From Osmia lignaria lignaria (taxonomy: Eukaryota > Arthropoda > Insecta > Hymenoptera > Megachilidae): a DNA stretch of 64,000 nucleotides. The stretch is taken from positions 496,001 to 560,000 of the forward strand of contig NC_135033.1 in NCBI RefSeq assembly GCF_051020975.1, read 5' to 3'. The first letter of the stretch is position 1; every line of letters starts with the position of its first letter. Under the pieces are notes generated by a model. The model did no database searches. It was not told the DNA's origin and was given only the letters and a program-made list of their open reading frames with translations. Made by a program: the position numbers and the translations under genes. Below are positions 41,965-56,198 of this stretch, piece after piece.

Positions 41965-43813
41965 GGTATATTGATCTGTGGGAATCCATCAGTATATTAC
42001 ATTATATCGAATGTAGGTATGGTACTAATGATATGGTTATTAAATGTACATTACATATCTAATGTAGATATGGTACTAATGATATGGTTATTAAATGTAC
42101 ATTGATCTGTGGGAATGAATCAGTATATTACATTATATCGAATGTACATATAGTACTACTGATATGGTTATTAAATATATTGATCTGTGGGAATGAATCA
42201 GTATATTACATTATATCGAATGTAGATATAGTGCTAATGATATTGTTATGAAAGGTGCATTGATCTGTGGGAATCCATCAGTATACTACATTATATCGAA
42301 TGTAGATTTAGTACTAATGATATTGTTATTAAATGTACATTGATCTTTGGGGATCAATCAGTATATTACATTATATCTAATGTAGATATGGTGATAATAA
42401 TATTGTTATTAATTGTACATTACGTATCTATTGTAGATATGGTACTAATAATATGGTTATGAAATGTACATTGACCTGTGGGAATGAATCTGTATATGAA
42501 ATTATATCTAATGTAGATATAGTACTATGGATATGGTTATTAAAGGTATATTGATCTGTGGGAATGAATCAGTATATTACATTATATCGAGTGTAGATAT
42601 AGTGCTAATGATATTGTTATTAAATGTACATTACATATCTAATGTAGATATGGTACTAATGATATGGTTATTAAATGTACATTGATCTGTGGGAATGAAT
42701 CAGTATATTACATTATATCGAATGTAGATATAGTGCTAATGATATTGTTATTAAAGGCACATTGATCTGTGGGAATGAATCAGTATATTACAGTATATCG
42801 AATGTAGATAAGGTACTAATGATATGGTTATTAAAGGTATATTGATCTGTGGGAATGAATCAGTATATTACATTGTATCCAATGTAGATATGGTAATAAC
42901 GATATTGTTATTAATTGTACATTACGTATGTAACGTAGATATACTACTAATGATATTGTTGTTTAATCTACATTGATCAGTGGGAATGAATCTGTATATG
43001 AAATTATATCTAATGTAGATATAGTAATAATGATATTGTTATTATATGTACATTGATCTGTGGGAATGAATCAGAATATTACATTATTTCGAATGTAGAT
43101 ATAGTGCTAATGATATTGTTATGAAAGGTGCATTGATCTGTGGCAATCCATCAGTATATTACATTATATCGAATGTAGGTATGGTACTAATGATATGGTT
43201 ATTATATGTACATATCTGTGGGAATGAATCAGTATGTTACGTTATATCGAATGTAGATATAGTACTAATGATATGTTTATTAAAGGTATATTGATCTGTG
43301 GGAATGAATCAGTATATTACATTATATCGAATGTAGATATAGTACTACTGATATGGTTATTAAATATATTGATCTGTGGGAATGAATCAGTATATTACAT
43401 TATATCGAATGTAGATTTAGTACTAATGATATTGTTATTAAATGTACACTGATCTTTGGGGATCAATCAGTATATTACATTATATCTAATGTAGATATGG
43501 TGATAATAATATTGTTATTAATTGTACATTACGTATGTAATGTAGATATACTTCTAATGATGTTGTTATTAAATGTACATTGATCAGTGGGAATGAATCT
43601 GTATATGAAATTATATCTAATGTAGATATAGTAATAATGATATTGTTATTAAATGTACATTGATCTGTGGAAATGAATCAGTATATTACATTATATCGAA
43701 TGTAGATATAGTACTAATGATATTGTTATTAAGGGTATATTGATCTGTGGGAATGAATCTGTATATGACATTATACTTAATGTAGATATAGTAATAATGA
43801 TATTGTTATTAAA

Positions 43814-43864
43814 TGTACATTACATATCTAATGTAGATATACTACTATTGATATTGCTATTTAA
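43814..43864 (+). repeat. Chimeric short monomer at a 291-bp deletion joint
   Basis: The first half is ACATATCTAATGTAGATAT (one short type) and the second half is ACTACTATTGATATTGCTATTTAA (the palindromic type). The intervening three 80-bp monomers plus one 51-bp monomer present in unit A (after about 38801) are gone. The joint falls in the shared TAATGTAGATAT. Confidence 0.88.
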
Positions 43865-43944
43865 TGTACATTGATCTGTGGGAATGAATTTGTATATGAC
43901 ATTATACCTAATGTAGATATAGTAATAATGATATTGTTATTAAA

Positions 43945-45291
43945 TGTACATTACATATCTAATGTAGATATGGTACTAATGATATGGTTATTAAATGTAC
44001 ATTGATCTGTGGGAATCCATCAGTATATTACATTATATCGAATGTAGGTATGGTACTAATGATATGGTTATTATATGTACATATCTGTGGGAATGAATCA
44101 GTATATTACGTTATATCGAATGTAGATACAGTGCTAATGATATTGTTATTAAAGGTGCATTGGTCTGTGGGAATGAATCAGTATATTACATTATATTGAA
44201 TGTAGATATAGTGCTAATGATATTGTTATTAAAGGCACATTGATCCGTGGGAATGAATCAGTATATTACATTATATCTAATGTAGATACAGTACTAATGA
44301 TATGGTTATTAAAGGTATATTGATCTGTGGGAATGAATCTGTATATGACATTATACTTAATGTAGATATAGTAATAATGATATTGTTATTAAATGTACAT
44401 TACATATCTAATGTAGATATGGTACTAATGATATGGTTATTAAATGTACATTGATCTGTGGGAATCCATCAGTATATTACATTATATCGAATGTAGGTAT
44501 GGTACTAATGATATGGTTATTATATGTACATATCTGTGGGAATGAATCAGTATATTACGTTATATCGAATGTAGATACAGTGCTAATGATATTGTTATTA
44601 AAGGTGCATTGGTCTGTGGGAATGAATCAGTATATTACATTATATTGAATGTAGATATAGTGCTAATGATATTGTTATTAAAGGCACATTGATCCGTGGG
44701 AATGAATCAGTATATTACATTATATCTAATGTAGATACAGTACTAATGATATGGTTATTAAAGGTATATTGATCTGTGGGAATGAATCTGTATATGACAT
44801 TATACTTAATGTAGATATAGTAATAATGATATTGTTATTAAATGTACATTACATATCTAATGTAGATATGGTACTAATGATATGGTTATTAAATGTACAT
44901 TGATCTGTGGGAATCCATCAGTATATTACATTATATCGAATGTAGGTATGGTACTAATGATATGGTTATTATATGTACATATCTGTGGGAATGAATCAGT
45001 ATATTACGTTATATCGAATGTAGATACAGTGCTAATGATATTGTTATTAAAGGTGCATTGGTCTGTGGGAATGAATCAGTATATTACATTATATTGAATG
45101 TAGATATAGTGCTAATGATATTGTTATTAAAGGCACATTGATCCGTGGGAATGAATCAGTATATTACATTATATCTAATGTAGATACAGTACTAATGATA
45201 TGGTTATTAAGGGTATATTGATCTGTGGGAATGAATCTGTATATGACATTATACTTAATGTAGATATAGTAATAATGATATTGTTATTAAA
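43945..45291. repeat. 449-bp HOR array 7, three units
   Basis: Units start at 43945, 44394 and 44843, with TTAAGGG in the third. It is the last array in the window; none occurs in 45.3-64 kb. Confidence 0.93.
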
Positions 45292-45500
45292 TGTACATTA
45301 CATATCTAATGTAGATATGGTACTAATGATATGGTTATTAAATGTACAATGATCTGTGGGAATGAATCAGTATATTACATTATATCGAATGTACATATAG
45401 TACTACTGATATGGTTATTAAATATATTGATCTGTGGGAATGAATCAGTATATTACATTATATCGAATGTAGATTTAGTACTAATGATATTGTTATTAAA

Positions 45501-46267
45501 TGTACATTGATCTTTGGGGATCAATCAGTATATTACATTATATCTAATGTAGATGTGGTGATAATAATATTGTTATTAATTGTACATTACGTATGTAATG
45601 TAGATATACTACTAATGATGTTGTTATTAAATGTACATTGATCTGTGGGAATGTTTCAGTATATTACATCATATCGAATGTACATATAGTACTACTGATA
45701 TGGTTATTAAATATATTGATCTGTGGGAATGAATCAGTATATTACATTATATCGAATGTAGATATAGTGCTAATGATATTGTTATTAAAGGCACATTGAT
45801 CTGTGGGAATGAATCAGTATATTACAGTATATCGAATGTAGATAAGGTACTAATGATATGGTTATTAAAGGTATATTGATCTGTGGGAATGAATCAGTAT
45901 ATTACATTGTATCTAATGTAGATATGGTAATAACGATATTGTTATTAATTGTACATTACGTATGTAACGTAGATATACTACTAATGATATTGTTGTTTAA
46001 TGTACATTGATCAGTGGGAATGAATCTGTATATGAAATTATATCTAATGTAGATATAGTAATAATGATATTGTTATTATATGTACATTGATCTGTGGGAA
46101 TGAATCAGAATATTACATTATTTCGAATGTAGATATAGTGCTAATGATATTGTTATGAAAGGTGCATTGATCTGTCGCAATCCATCAGTATATTACATTA
46201 TATCGAATGTAGGTATGGTACTAATGATATGGTTATTATATGTACATATCTGTGGGAATGAATCAGT
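45501..46267. repeat. Transition segment, copy of about 26887-27653
   Basis: Monomer order and most bases follow 26887-27653 (offset 18,614), including GAATGTTTCAG and TGTCGCAATCC, the form typical of the 0-35 kb domain. GTAGATATAGTGC near 46130 follows the 4.8-kb family instead of GTAGATGTAGTGC. The piece thus mixes two families. Confidence 0.75.
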
Positions 46268-48962
46268 ATGTTACGTTATATCGAATGTAGATATAGTACT
46301 AATGATATGGTTATTAAAGGTATATTGATCTGTGGGAATGAATCAGTATATTACATTATATCGAATGTAGATATAGTACTACTGATATGGTTATTAAATA
46401 TATTGATCTGTGGGAATGAATCAGTATATTACATTATATCGAATGTAGATTTAGTACTAATGATATTGTTATTAAATGTACACTGATCTTTGGGGATCAA
46501 TCAGTATATTACATTATATCTAATGTGGATATGGTGATAATAATATTGTTATTAATTGTACATTACGTATGTAATGTAGATATACTTCTAATGATGTTGT
46601 TATTAAATGTACATTGATCAGTGGGAATGAATCTGTATATGAAATTATATCTAATGTAGATATAGTAATAATGATATTGTTATTAAATGTACATTGATCT
46701 GTGGAAATGAATCAGTATATTACATTATATCGAATGTAGATATAGTACTAATGATATGGTTATTAAATGTACATTGATCTATGGGAATGAATCAGTATAT
46801 TACAATATATCTAATGTAGATATGCTAATTATGATAATGTTATCAAATGTACATTGATCTGTGGGGATCTATCAGTATATTACATTATATCTAATGTAGA
46901 TGTGGTGATAATAATATTGTTATTAATTGTACATTACGTATGTAATGTAGATATACTACTAATGATGTTGTTATTAAATGTACATTCATCAGTGGGAATG
47001 AATCTGTATATGAAATTATATCTAATGTAGATATAGTAATAATGATATTGTTATTAAAGGCACATTGATCTGTGGGAATGAATCAGTATATTACATTATA
47101 TCGAATGTAGATATAGTACTAATGATATTGTCATTAAATGTACATTGATCTTTGGGGATCAACCAGTATATTACAATATATCTAATGTAGATATAGTAAT
47201 AATGATATTGTTATTAAATGTACATTGATCTGTGGGAATGAATCAGTATATTACATTATATCGAATGTAGATATGGTACTAACGATATGGTTATTAAATG
47301 TACATTGATCTGTGGGAATGAATCAGTATATTACATTATATCTAATGCAGATATGCTAATAATGATATTGTTGTTAAATGTACATTGATCTGTGGGGATC
47401 AATCAGTATATTACATTATATCTAATGTAGATATGGCAATAATGATATTGTTATTAATTGTGCATTATATATGTAATGTAGATATACTACTAATGATGTT
47501 GTTATTAAATGTACATTGATCAGTGGGAATGAATCAGTATATTACATTATATCGAGTGTAGATATAGTGCTAATGATATTGTTATTAAAGGTGCATTGGT
47601 CTGTGGGAATCCATCAGTATATTACATTATATCGAATATAGGTATGGTACTAATGATATGGTTATTATATGTACATATCTGCGGGAATGAATCAGTATAT
47701 TACGTTATATCTAATGTAGATATGTTAATAATGATATTGTTATTAATTGTACATTATATATGTAATGTAGATATACTACTAATGATATTGCTATTAAATG
47801 TACATTGATCTGTGGGAATGGATCAGTATATTACATTATATCGAATGTAGATATTGGCTGATGATATTGTTATTAATGGTACATTGATCTCTGGGTAATA
47901 ATCAGGATATTACATTATACCTAATGTAGAATTGGTAATAATGATATTGTTATTAAATGTACATCACATATGTAATGTAGATATACTACTAATGATATTG
48001 CTATTTAGTGTACATTGATCTGTGGGAATGAATCTGTATATGACATTATACCTAATGTAGATATAGTAATAATGATATTGTTATTAAATGTACATTGATC
48101 TGTGGGAATGAATCAGTATATTACATTATATCGAACGTAGATATAGTGCTAATGATATTGTTATTAAATGTACATTACATATCTAATGTAGATATGGTAC
48201 TAATGATATGGTTATTAAATGTACATTGATCTGTGGGAATGAATCAGTATATTACATTATATCGAATGTAGATATAGTGCTAATGATATTGTTATTAAAG
48301 GCACATTGATCTGTGGGAATGAATCAGTATATTACATTATATCGAATGTAGATATAGTTCTAATGATATTGTTATTAAAGGCACATTGATCTGTGGGAAG
48401 GAATCTGTATACTACATTATATCGAATGTAGATATAGTGCTAATGATATTGTTATTAAAGGTACATTGATCTGTGGGAATGAATCAGTATATTAGATTAT
48501 ATCGAATGTAGATATAGTACTACTGATATGGGTATTAAATATATTGATCTGTGGGAATGAATCAGTATATTACATTATATCGAATGTAGATATAGTGCTA
48601 ATGATATTGTTATGAAAGGTGCATTGATCTGTGGGAATCCATCAGTATATTACATTATATCGGATGTAGGTATGGTACTAATGATACGGTTATTATGTGT
48701 ACATATCTGTGGGAATGAATCAGTATATTACGTTATATCGAATGTAGATATAGTGCTAATGATATTGCTATTAAAGGTGCATTGATCTGTGGGAATGAAT
48801 CTGTATATTACATTATATCGAATGTAGATATAGTACTAATGATATGGTTATTAAAGGTATATTGATCTGTGGGAATCCATCAGTATATTACATTATATCG
48901 AATGTAGGTATGGTACTAATGATATGGTTATTATATGTACATATCTGTGGGAATGAATCAGT
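46268..48962. repeat. About 2.7-kb HOR unit, odd type (2,695 bp)
   Basis: Runs from landmark to landmark. It holds TAATGTGGATATGG (about 46524), the mark of the odd units at 46268, 50890 and 56199. Compared with the 2,324-bp intervals of the left half it carries 371 extra bases, which is four 80-bp monomers plus one 51-bp monomer. Confidence 0.87.
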
Positions 48963-50889
48963 ATGTTACGTTATATCGAATGTAGATATAGTACTAATGA
49001 TATGGTTATTAAAGGTATATTGATCTGTGGGAATGAATCAGTTTATTACATTATATCGAATGTAGATATAGTACTACTGATATGGTTATTAAATATATTG
49101 ATCTGTGGGAATGAATCAGTATATTACATTATATCGAATGTAGATTTAGTACTAATGATATTGTTATTAAATGTACACTGATCTTTGGGGATCAATCAGT
49201 ATATTACATTATATCTAATGTAGATATGGTGATAATAATATTGTTATTAATTGTACATTACGTATGTAATGTAGATATACTTCTAATGATGTTGTTATTA
49301 AATGTACATTGATCAGTGGGAATGAATCTGTATATGAAATTATATCTAATGTAGATATAGTAATAATGATATTGTTATTAAATGTACATTGATCTGTGGA
49401 AATGAATCAGTATATTACATTATATCGAATGTAGATATAGTACTAATGATATGGTTATTAAATGTACATTGATCTATGGGAATGAATCAGTATATTACAA
49501 TATATCTAATGTAGATATGCTAATTATGATAATGTTATCAAATGTACATTGATCTGTGGGGATCTATCAGTATATTACATTATATCTAATGTAGATGTGG
49601 TGATAATAATATTGTTATTAATTGTACATTACGTATGTAATGTAGATATACTACTAATGATGTTGTTATTAAAGGCACATTGATCTGTGGGAATGAATCA
49701 GTATATTACATTATATCGAATGTAGATATAGTACTAATGATATTGTCATTAAATGTACATTGATCTTTGGGGATCAACCAGTATATTACAATATATCTAA
49801 TGTAGATATAGTAATAATGATATTGTTATTAAATGTACATTGATCTGTGGGAATGAATCAGTATATTACATTATATCGAATGTAGATATGGTACTAACGA
49901 TATGGTTATTAAATGTACATTGATCTGTGGGAATGAATCAGTATATTACATTATATCTAATGCAGATATGCTAATAATGATATTGTTGTTAAATGTACAT
50001 TGATCTGTGGGGATCAATCAGTATATTACATTATATCTAATGTAGATATGGCAATAATGATATTGTTATTAATTGTGCATTATATATGTAATGTAGATAT
50101 ACTACTAATGATGTTGTTATTAAATGTACATTGATCAGTGGGAATGAATCAGTATATTACATTATATCGAGTGTAGATATAGTGCTAATGATATTGTTAT
50201 TAAAGGTGCATTGATCTGTGGGAACCCATCAGTATATTACATTATATCGAATGTTTGTATGGTACTAATGATATGGCTATTATATGTACATATCTGTGGG
50301 AATGAATCAGTATATTACGTTATATCGAATGTAGATAGTCCTAATGATATTGCTATTAAAGGTGCATTGGTCTGTGGGAATGAATCAGTATATTATATTA
50401 TATCGAATGTAAATATAGTACTAATGATATGGTTATTAAAGGTATATTGATCTGTGGGAATCCATCAGTATATTACATTATATCGAATGTAGGTATGGTA
50501 CTAATGATATGGTTATTAAATGTACATTACATATCTAATGTAGATATGGTACTAATGATATTGTTATTAAATGTACATTGATCTTTGGGGATCAATCAGT
50601 ATATTACATTATATCTAATGTAGATATGGTGATAATAATATTGTTATTAATTGTACATTACGTATCTATTGTAGATATGGTACTAATAATATGGTTATGA
50701 AATGTACATTGATCTGTGGGAATGAATCTGTATATTACATTATATCGAATGTAGATATAGTACTAATGATATGGTTATTAAAGGTATATTGATCTGTGGG
50801 AATCCATCAGTATATTACATTATATCGAATGTAGGTATGGTACTAATGATATGGTTATTTTATGTACATATCTGTGGGAATGAATCAGT
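48963..50889. repeat. About 2.7-kb HOR unit, even type, rearranged (1,927 bp)
   Basis: Carries TAATGTAGATATGG (even type) and a private CAGTTTATTAC near 49040 shared only with the unit at 61588. It lacks the CATTCATCAG monomer after 49673. It then enters the SVCMV cassette (50205) and jumps near 50,700 back to the end of the common unit, which shortens it. Confidence 0.83.
50205..50440. repeat. SVCMV cassette, copy 3
   Basis: Same cassette inside the rearranged even unit of the 2.7-kb family, with a private ATATGGCTATT near 50275. Confidence 0.87.
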
Positions 50890-53584
50890 ATGTTACGTTA
50901 TATCGAATGTAGATATAGTACTAATGATATGGTTATTAAAGGTATATTGATCTGTGGGAATGAATCAGTATATTACATTATATCGAATGTAGATATAGTA
51001 CTACTGATATGGTTATTAAATATATTGATCTGTGGGAATGAATCAGTATATTACATTATATCGAATGTAGATTTAGTACTAATGATATTGTTATTAAATG
51101 TACACTGATCTTTGGGGATCAATCAGTATATTACATTATATCTAATGTGGATATGGTGATAATAATATTGTTATTAATTGTACATTACGTATGTAATGTA
51201 GATATACTTCTAATGATGTTGTTATTAAATGTACATTGATCAGTGGGAATGAATCTGTATATGAAATTATATCTAATGTAGATATAGTAATAATGATATT
51301 GTTATTAAATGTACATTGATCTGTGGAAATGAATCAGTATATTACATTATATCGAATGTAGATATAGTACTAATGATATGGTTATTAAATGTACATTGAT
51401 CTATGGGAATGAATCAGTATATTACAATATATCTAATGTAGATATGCTAATTATGATAATGTTATCAAATGTACATTGATCTGTGGGGATCTATCAGTAT
51501 ATTACATTATATCTAATGTAGATGTGGTGATAATAATATTGTTATTAATTGTACATTACGTATGTAATGTAGATATACTACTAATGATGTTGTTATTAAA
51601 TGTACATTCATCAGTGGGAATGAATCTGTATATGAAATTATATCTAATGTAGATATAGTAATAATGATATTGTTATTAAAGGCACATTGATCTGTGGGAA
51701 TGAATCAGTATATTACATTATATCGAATGTAGATATAGTACTAATGATATTGTCATTAAATGTACATTGATCTTTGGGGATCAACCAGTATATTACAATA
51801 TATCTAATGTAGATATAGTAATAATGATATTGTTATTAAATGTACATTGATCTGTGGGAATGAATCAGTATATTACATTATATCGAATGTAGATATGGTA
51901 CTAACGATATGGTTATTAAATGTACATTGATCTGTGGGAATGAATCAGTATATTACATTATATCTAATGCAGATATGCTAATAATGATATTGTTGTTAAA
52001 TGTACATTGATCTGTGGGGATCAATCAGTATATTACATTATATCTAATGTAGATATGGCAATAATGATATTGTTATTAATTGTGCATTATATATGTAATG
52101 TAGATATACTACTAATGATGTTGTTATTAAATGTACATTGATCAGTGGGAATGAATCAGTATATTACATTATATCGAGTGTAGATATAGTGCTAATGATA
52201 TTGTTATTAAAGGTGCATTGGTCTGTGGGAATCCATCAGTATATTACATTATATCGAATATAGGTATGGTACTAATGATATGGTTATTATATGTACATAT
52301 CTGCGGGAATGAATCAGTATATTACGTTATATCTAATGTAGATATGTTAATAATGATATTGTTATTAATTGTACATTATATATGTAATGTAGATATACTA
52401 CTAATGATATTGCTATTAAATGTACATTGATCTGTGGGAATGGATCAGTATATTACATTATATCGAATGTAGATATTGGCTGATGATATTGTTATTAATG
52501 GTACATTGATCTCTGGGTAATAATCAGGATATTACATTATACCTAATGTAGAATTGGTAATAATGATATTGTTATTAAATGTACATCACATATGTAATGT
52601 AGATATACTACTAATGATATTGCTATTTAGTGTACATTGATCTGTGGGAATGAATCTGTATATGACATTATACCTAATGTAGATATAGTAATAATGATAT
52701 TGTTATTAAATGTACATTGATCTGTGGGAATGAATCAGTATATTACATTATATCGAACGTAGATATAGTGCTAATGATATTGTTATTAAATGTACATTAC
52801 ATATCTAATGTAGATATGGTACTAATGATATGGTTATTAAATGTACATTGATCTGTGGGAATGAATCAGTATATTACATTATATCGAATGTAGATATAGT
52901 GCTAATGATATTGTTATTAAAGGCACATTGATCTGTGGGAATGAATCAGTATATTACATTATATCGAATGTAGATATAGTTCTAATGATATTGTTATTAA
53001 AGGCACATTGATCTGTGGGAAGGAATCTGTATACTACATTATATCGAATGTAGATATAGTGCTAATGATATTGTTATTAAAGGTACATTGATCTGTGGGA
53101 ATGAATCAGTATATTAGATTATATCGAATGTAGATATAGTACTACTGATATGGGTATTAAATATATTGATCTGTGGGAATGAATCAGTATATTACATTAT
53201 ATCGAATGTAGATATAGTGCTAATGATATTGTTATGAAAGGTGCATTGATCTGTGGGAATCCATCAGTATATTACATTATATCGGATGTAGGTATGGTAC
53301 TAATGATACGGTTATTATGTGTACATATCTGTGGGAATGAATCAGTATATTACGTTATATCGAATGTAGATATAGTGCTAATGATATTGCTATTAAAGGT
53401 GCATTGATCTGTGGGAATGAATCTGTATATTACATTATATCGAATGTAGATATAGTACTAATGATATGGTTATTAAAGGTATATTGATCTGTGGGAATCC
53501 ATCAGTATATTACATTATATCGAATGTAGGTATGGTACTAATGATATGGTTATTATATGTACATATCTGTGGGAATGAATCAGT
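50890..53584. repeat. About 2.7-kb HOR unit, odd type (2,695 bp)
   Basis: Same length and monomer order as 46268-48962 (offset 4,622), including TAATGTGGATATGG near 51146 and TACATCACATATG near 52581. Confidence 0.87.
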
Positions 53585-56198
53585 ATGTTACGTTATATCG
53601 AATGTAGATATAGTACTAATGATATGGTTATTAAAGGTATATTGATCTGTGGGAATGAATCAGTATATTACATTATATCGAATGTAGATATAGTACTACT
53701 GATATGGTTATTAAATATATTGATCTGTGGGAATGAATCAGTATATTACATTATATCGAATGTAGATTTAGTACTAATGATATTGTTATTAAATGTACAC
53801 TGATCTTTGGGGATCAATCAGTATATTACATTATATCTAATGTAGATATGGTGATAATAATATTGTTATTAATTGTACATTACGTATGTAATGTAGATAT
53901 ACTTCTAATGATGTTGTTATTAAATGTACATTGATCAGTGGGAATGAATCTGTATATGAAATTATATCTAATGTAGATATAGTAATAATGATATTGTTAT
54001 TAAATGTACATTGATCTGTGGAAATGAATCAGTATATTACATTATATCGAATGTAGATATAGTACTAATGATATGGTTATTAAATGTACATTGATCTATG
54101 GGAATGAATCAGTATATTACAATATATCTAATGTAGATATGCTAATTATGATAATGTTATCAAATGTACATTGATCTGGGGGATCTATCAGTATATTACA
54201 TTATATCTAATGTAGATGTGGTGATAATAATATTGTTATTAATTGTACATTACGTATGTAATGTAGATATACTACTAATGATGTTGTTATTAAATGTACA
54301 TTCATCAGTGGGAATGAATCTGTATATGAAATTATATCTAATGTAGATATAGTAATAATGATATTGTTATTAAAGGCACATTGATCTGTGGGAATGAATC
54401 AGTATATTACATTATATCGAATGTAGATATAGTACTAATGATATTGTCATTAAATGTACATTGATCTTTGGGGATCAACCAGTATATTACAATATATCTA
54501 ATGTAGATAAAGTAATAATGATATTGTTATTAAATGTACATTGATCTGTGGGAATGAATCAGTATATTACATTATATCGAATGTAGATATGGTACTAACG
54601 ATATGGTTATTAAATGTACATTGATCTGTGGGAATGAATCAGTATATTACATTATATCTAATGCAGATATGCTAATAATGATATTGTTGTTAAATGTACA
54701 TTGATCTGTGGGGATCAATCAGTATATTACATTATATCTAATGTAGATATGGCAATAATGATATTGTTATTAATTGTGCATTATATATGTAATGTAGATA
54801 TACTACTAATGATGTTGTTATTAAATGTACATTGATCAGTGGGAATGAATCAGTATATTACATTATATCGAGTGTAGATATAGTGCTAATGATATTGTTA
54901 TTAAAGGTGCATTGGTCTGTGGGAATCCATCAGTATATTACATTATATCGAATATAGGTATGGTACTAATGATATGGTTATTATATGTACATATCTGCGG
55001 GAATGAATCAGTATATTACGTTATATCTAATGTAGATATGTTAATAATGATATTGTTATTAATTGTACATTATATATGTAATGTAGATATACTACTAATG
55101 ATATTGCTATTAAATGTACATTGATCTGTGGGAATGGATCAGTATATTACATTATATCGAATGTAGATATTGGCTGATGATATTGTTATTAATGGTACAT
55201 TGATCTCTGGGTAATAATCAGGATATTACATTATACCTAATGTAGAATTGGTAATAATGATATTGTTATTAAATGTACATCACATATGTAATGTAGATAT
55301 ACTACTAATGATATTGCTATTTAGTGTACATTGATCTGTGGGAATGAATCTGTATATGACATTATAACTAATGTAGATATAGTAATAATGATATTGTTAT
55401 TAAATGTACATTGATCTGTGGGAATGAATCAGTATATTACATTATATCGAACGTAGATATAGTGCTAATGATATTGTTATTAAATGTACATTACATATCT
55501 AATGTAGATATGGTACTAATGATATGGTTATTAAATGTACATTGATCTGTGGGAATGAATCAGTATATTACATTATATCGAATGTAGATATAGTGCTAAT
55601 GATATTGTTATTAAAGGCACATTGATCTGTGGGAATGAATCAGTATATTACATTATATCGAATGTAGATATAGTTCTAATGATATTGTTATTAAAGGCAC
55701 ATTGATCTGTGGCAAGGAATCTGTATACTACATTATATCGAATGTAGATATAGTGCTAATGATATTGTTATTAAAGGTACATTGATCTGTGGGAATGAAT
55801 CAGTATATTAGATTATATCGAATGTAGATATAGTACTACTGATATGGGTATTAAATATATTGATCTGTGGGAATGAATCAGTATATTACATTATATCGAA
55901 TGTAGATATAGTGCTAATGATATTGTTATGAAAGGTGCATTGATCTGTGGGAATCCATCAGTATATTACATTATATCGGATGTAGGTATGGTACTAATGA
56001 TACGGTTATTATGTGTACATATCTGTGGGAATGAATCAGTATATTACGTTATATCGAATGTAGATATAGTGCTAATGATATTGCTATTAAAGGTGCATTG
56101 ATCTGTGGGAATGAATCTGTATATTACATTATATCGAATGTAGGTATGGTACTAATGATATGGTTATTATATGTACATATCTGTGGGAATGAATCAGT
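53585..56198. repeat. About 2.7-kb HOR unit, even type (2,614 bp)
   Basis: Even-type marker, plus a 1-bp loss near 54177 (CTGGGGGATC for CTGTGGGGATC), GTAGATAAAGTAAT near 54505 and an 80-bp monomer loss near 56,141. The first two changes recur exactly 5,309 bp downstream and the third does not. Confidence 0.87.

Larger units (their letters stand above)
40776..45500. repeat. 4.8-kb HOR, unit B (4,725 bp)
   Basis: Tandem copy of unit A. The offset between the units changes along the copy: 4,807 at the start, 4,858 after an extra 51-bp monomer, 4,938 after an extra 80-bp monomer, 5,016 after an extra 78-bp monomer, and 4,725 after a 291-bp loss. Every change is a sum of whole monomers. Both units share a TGTACAATGATC mutation (40616 and 45341 region) after the 449-bp array. 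Confidence 0.85.
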
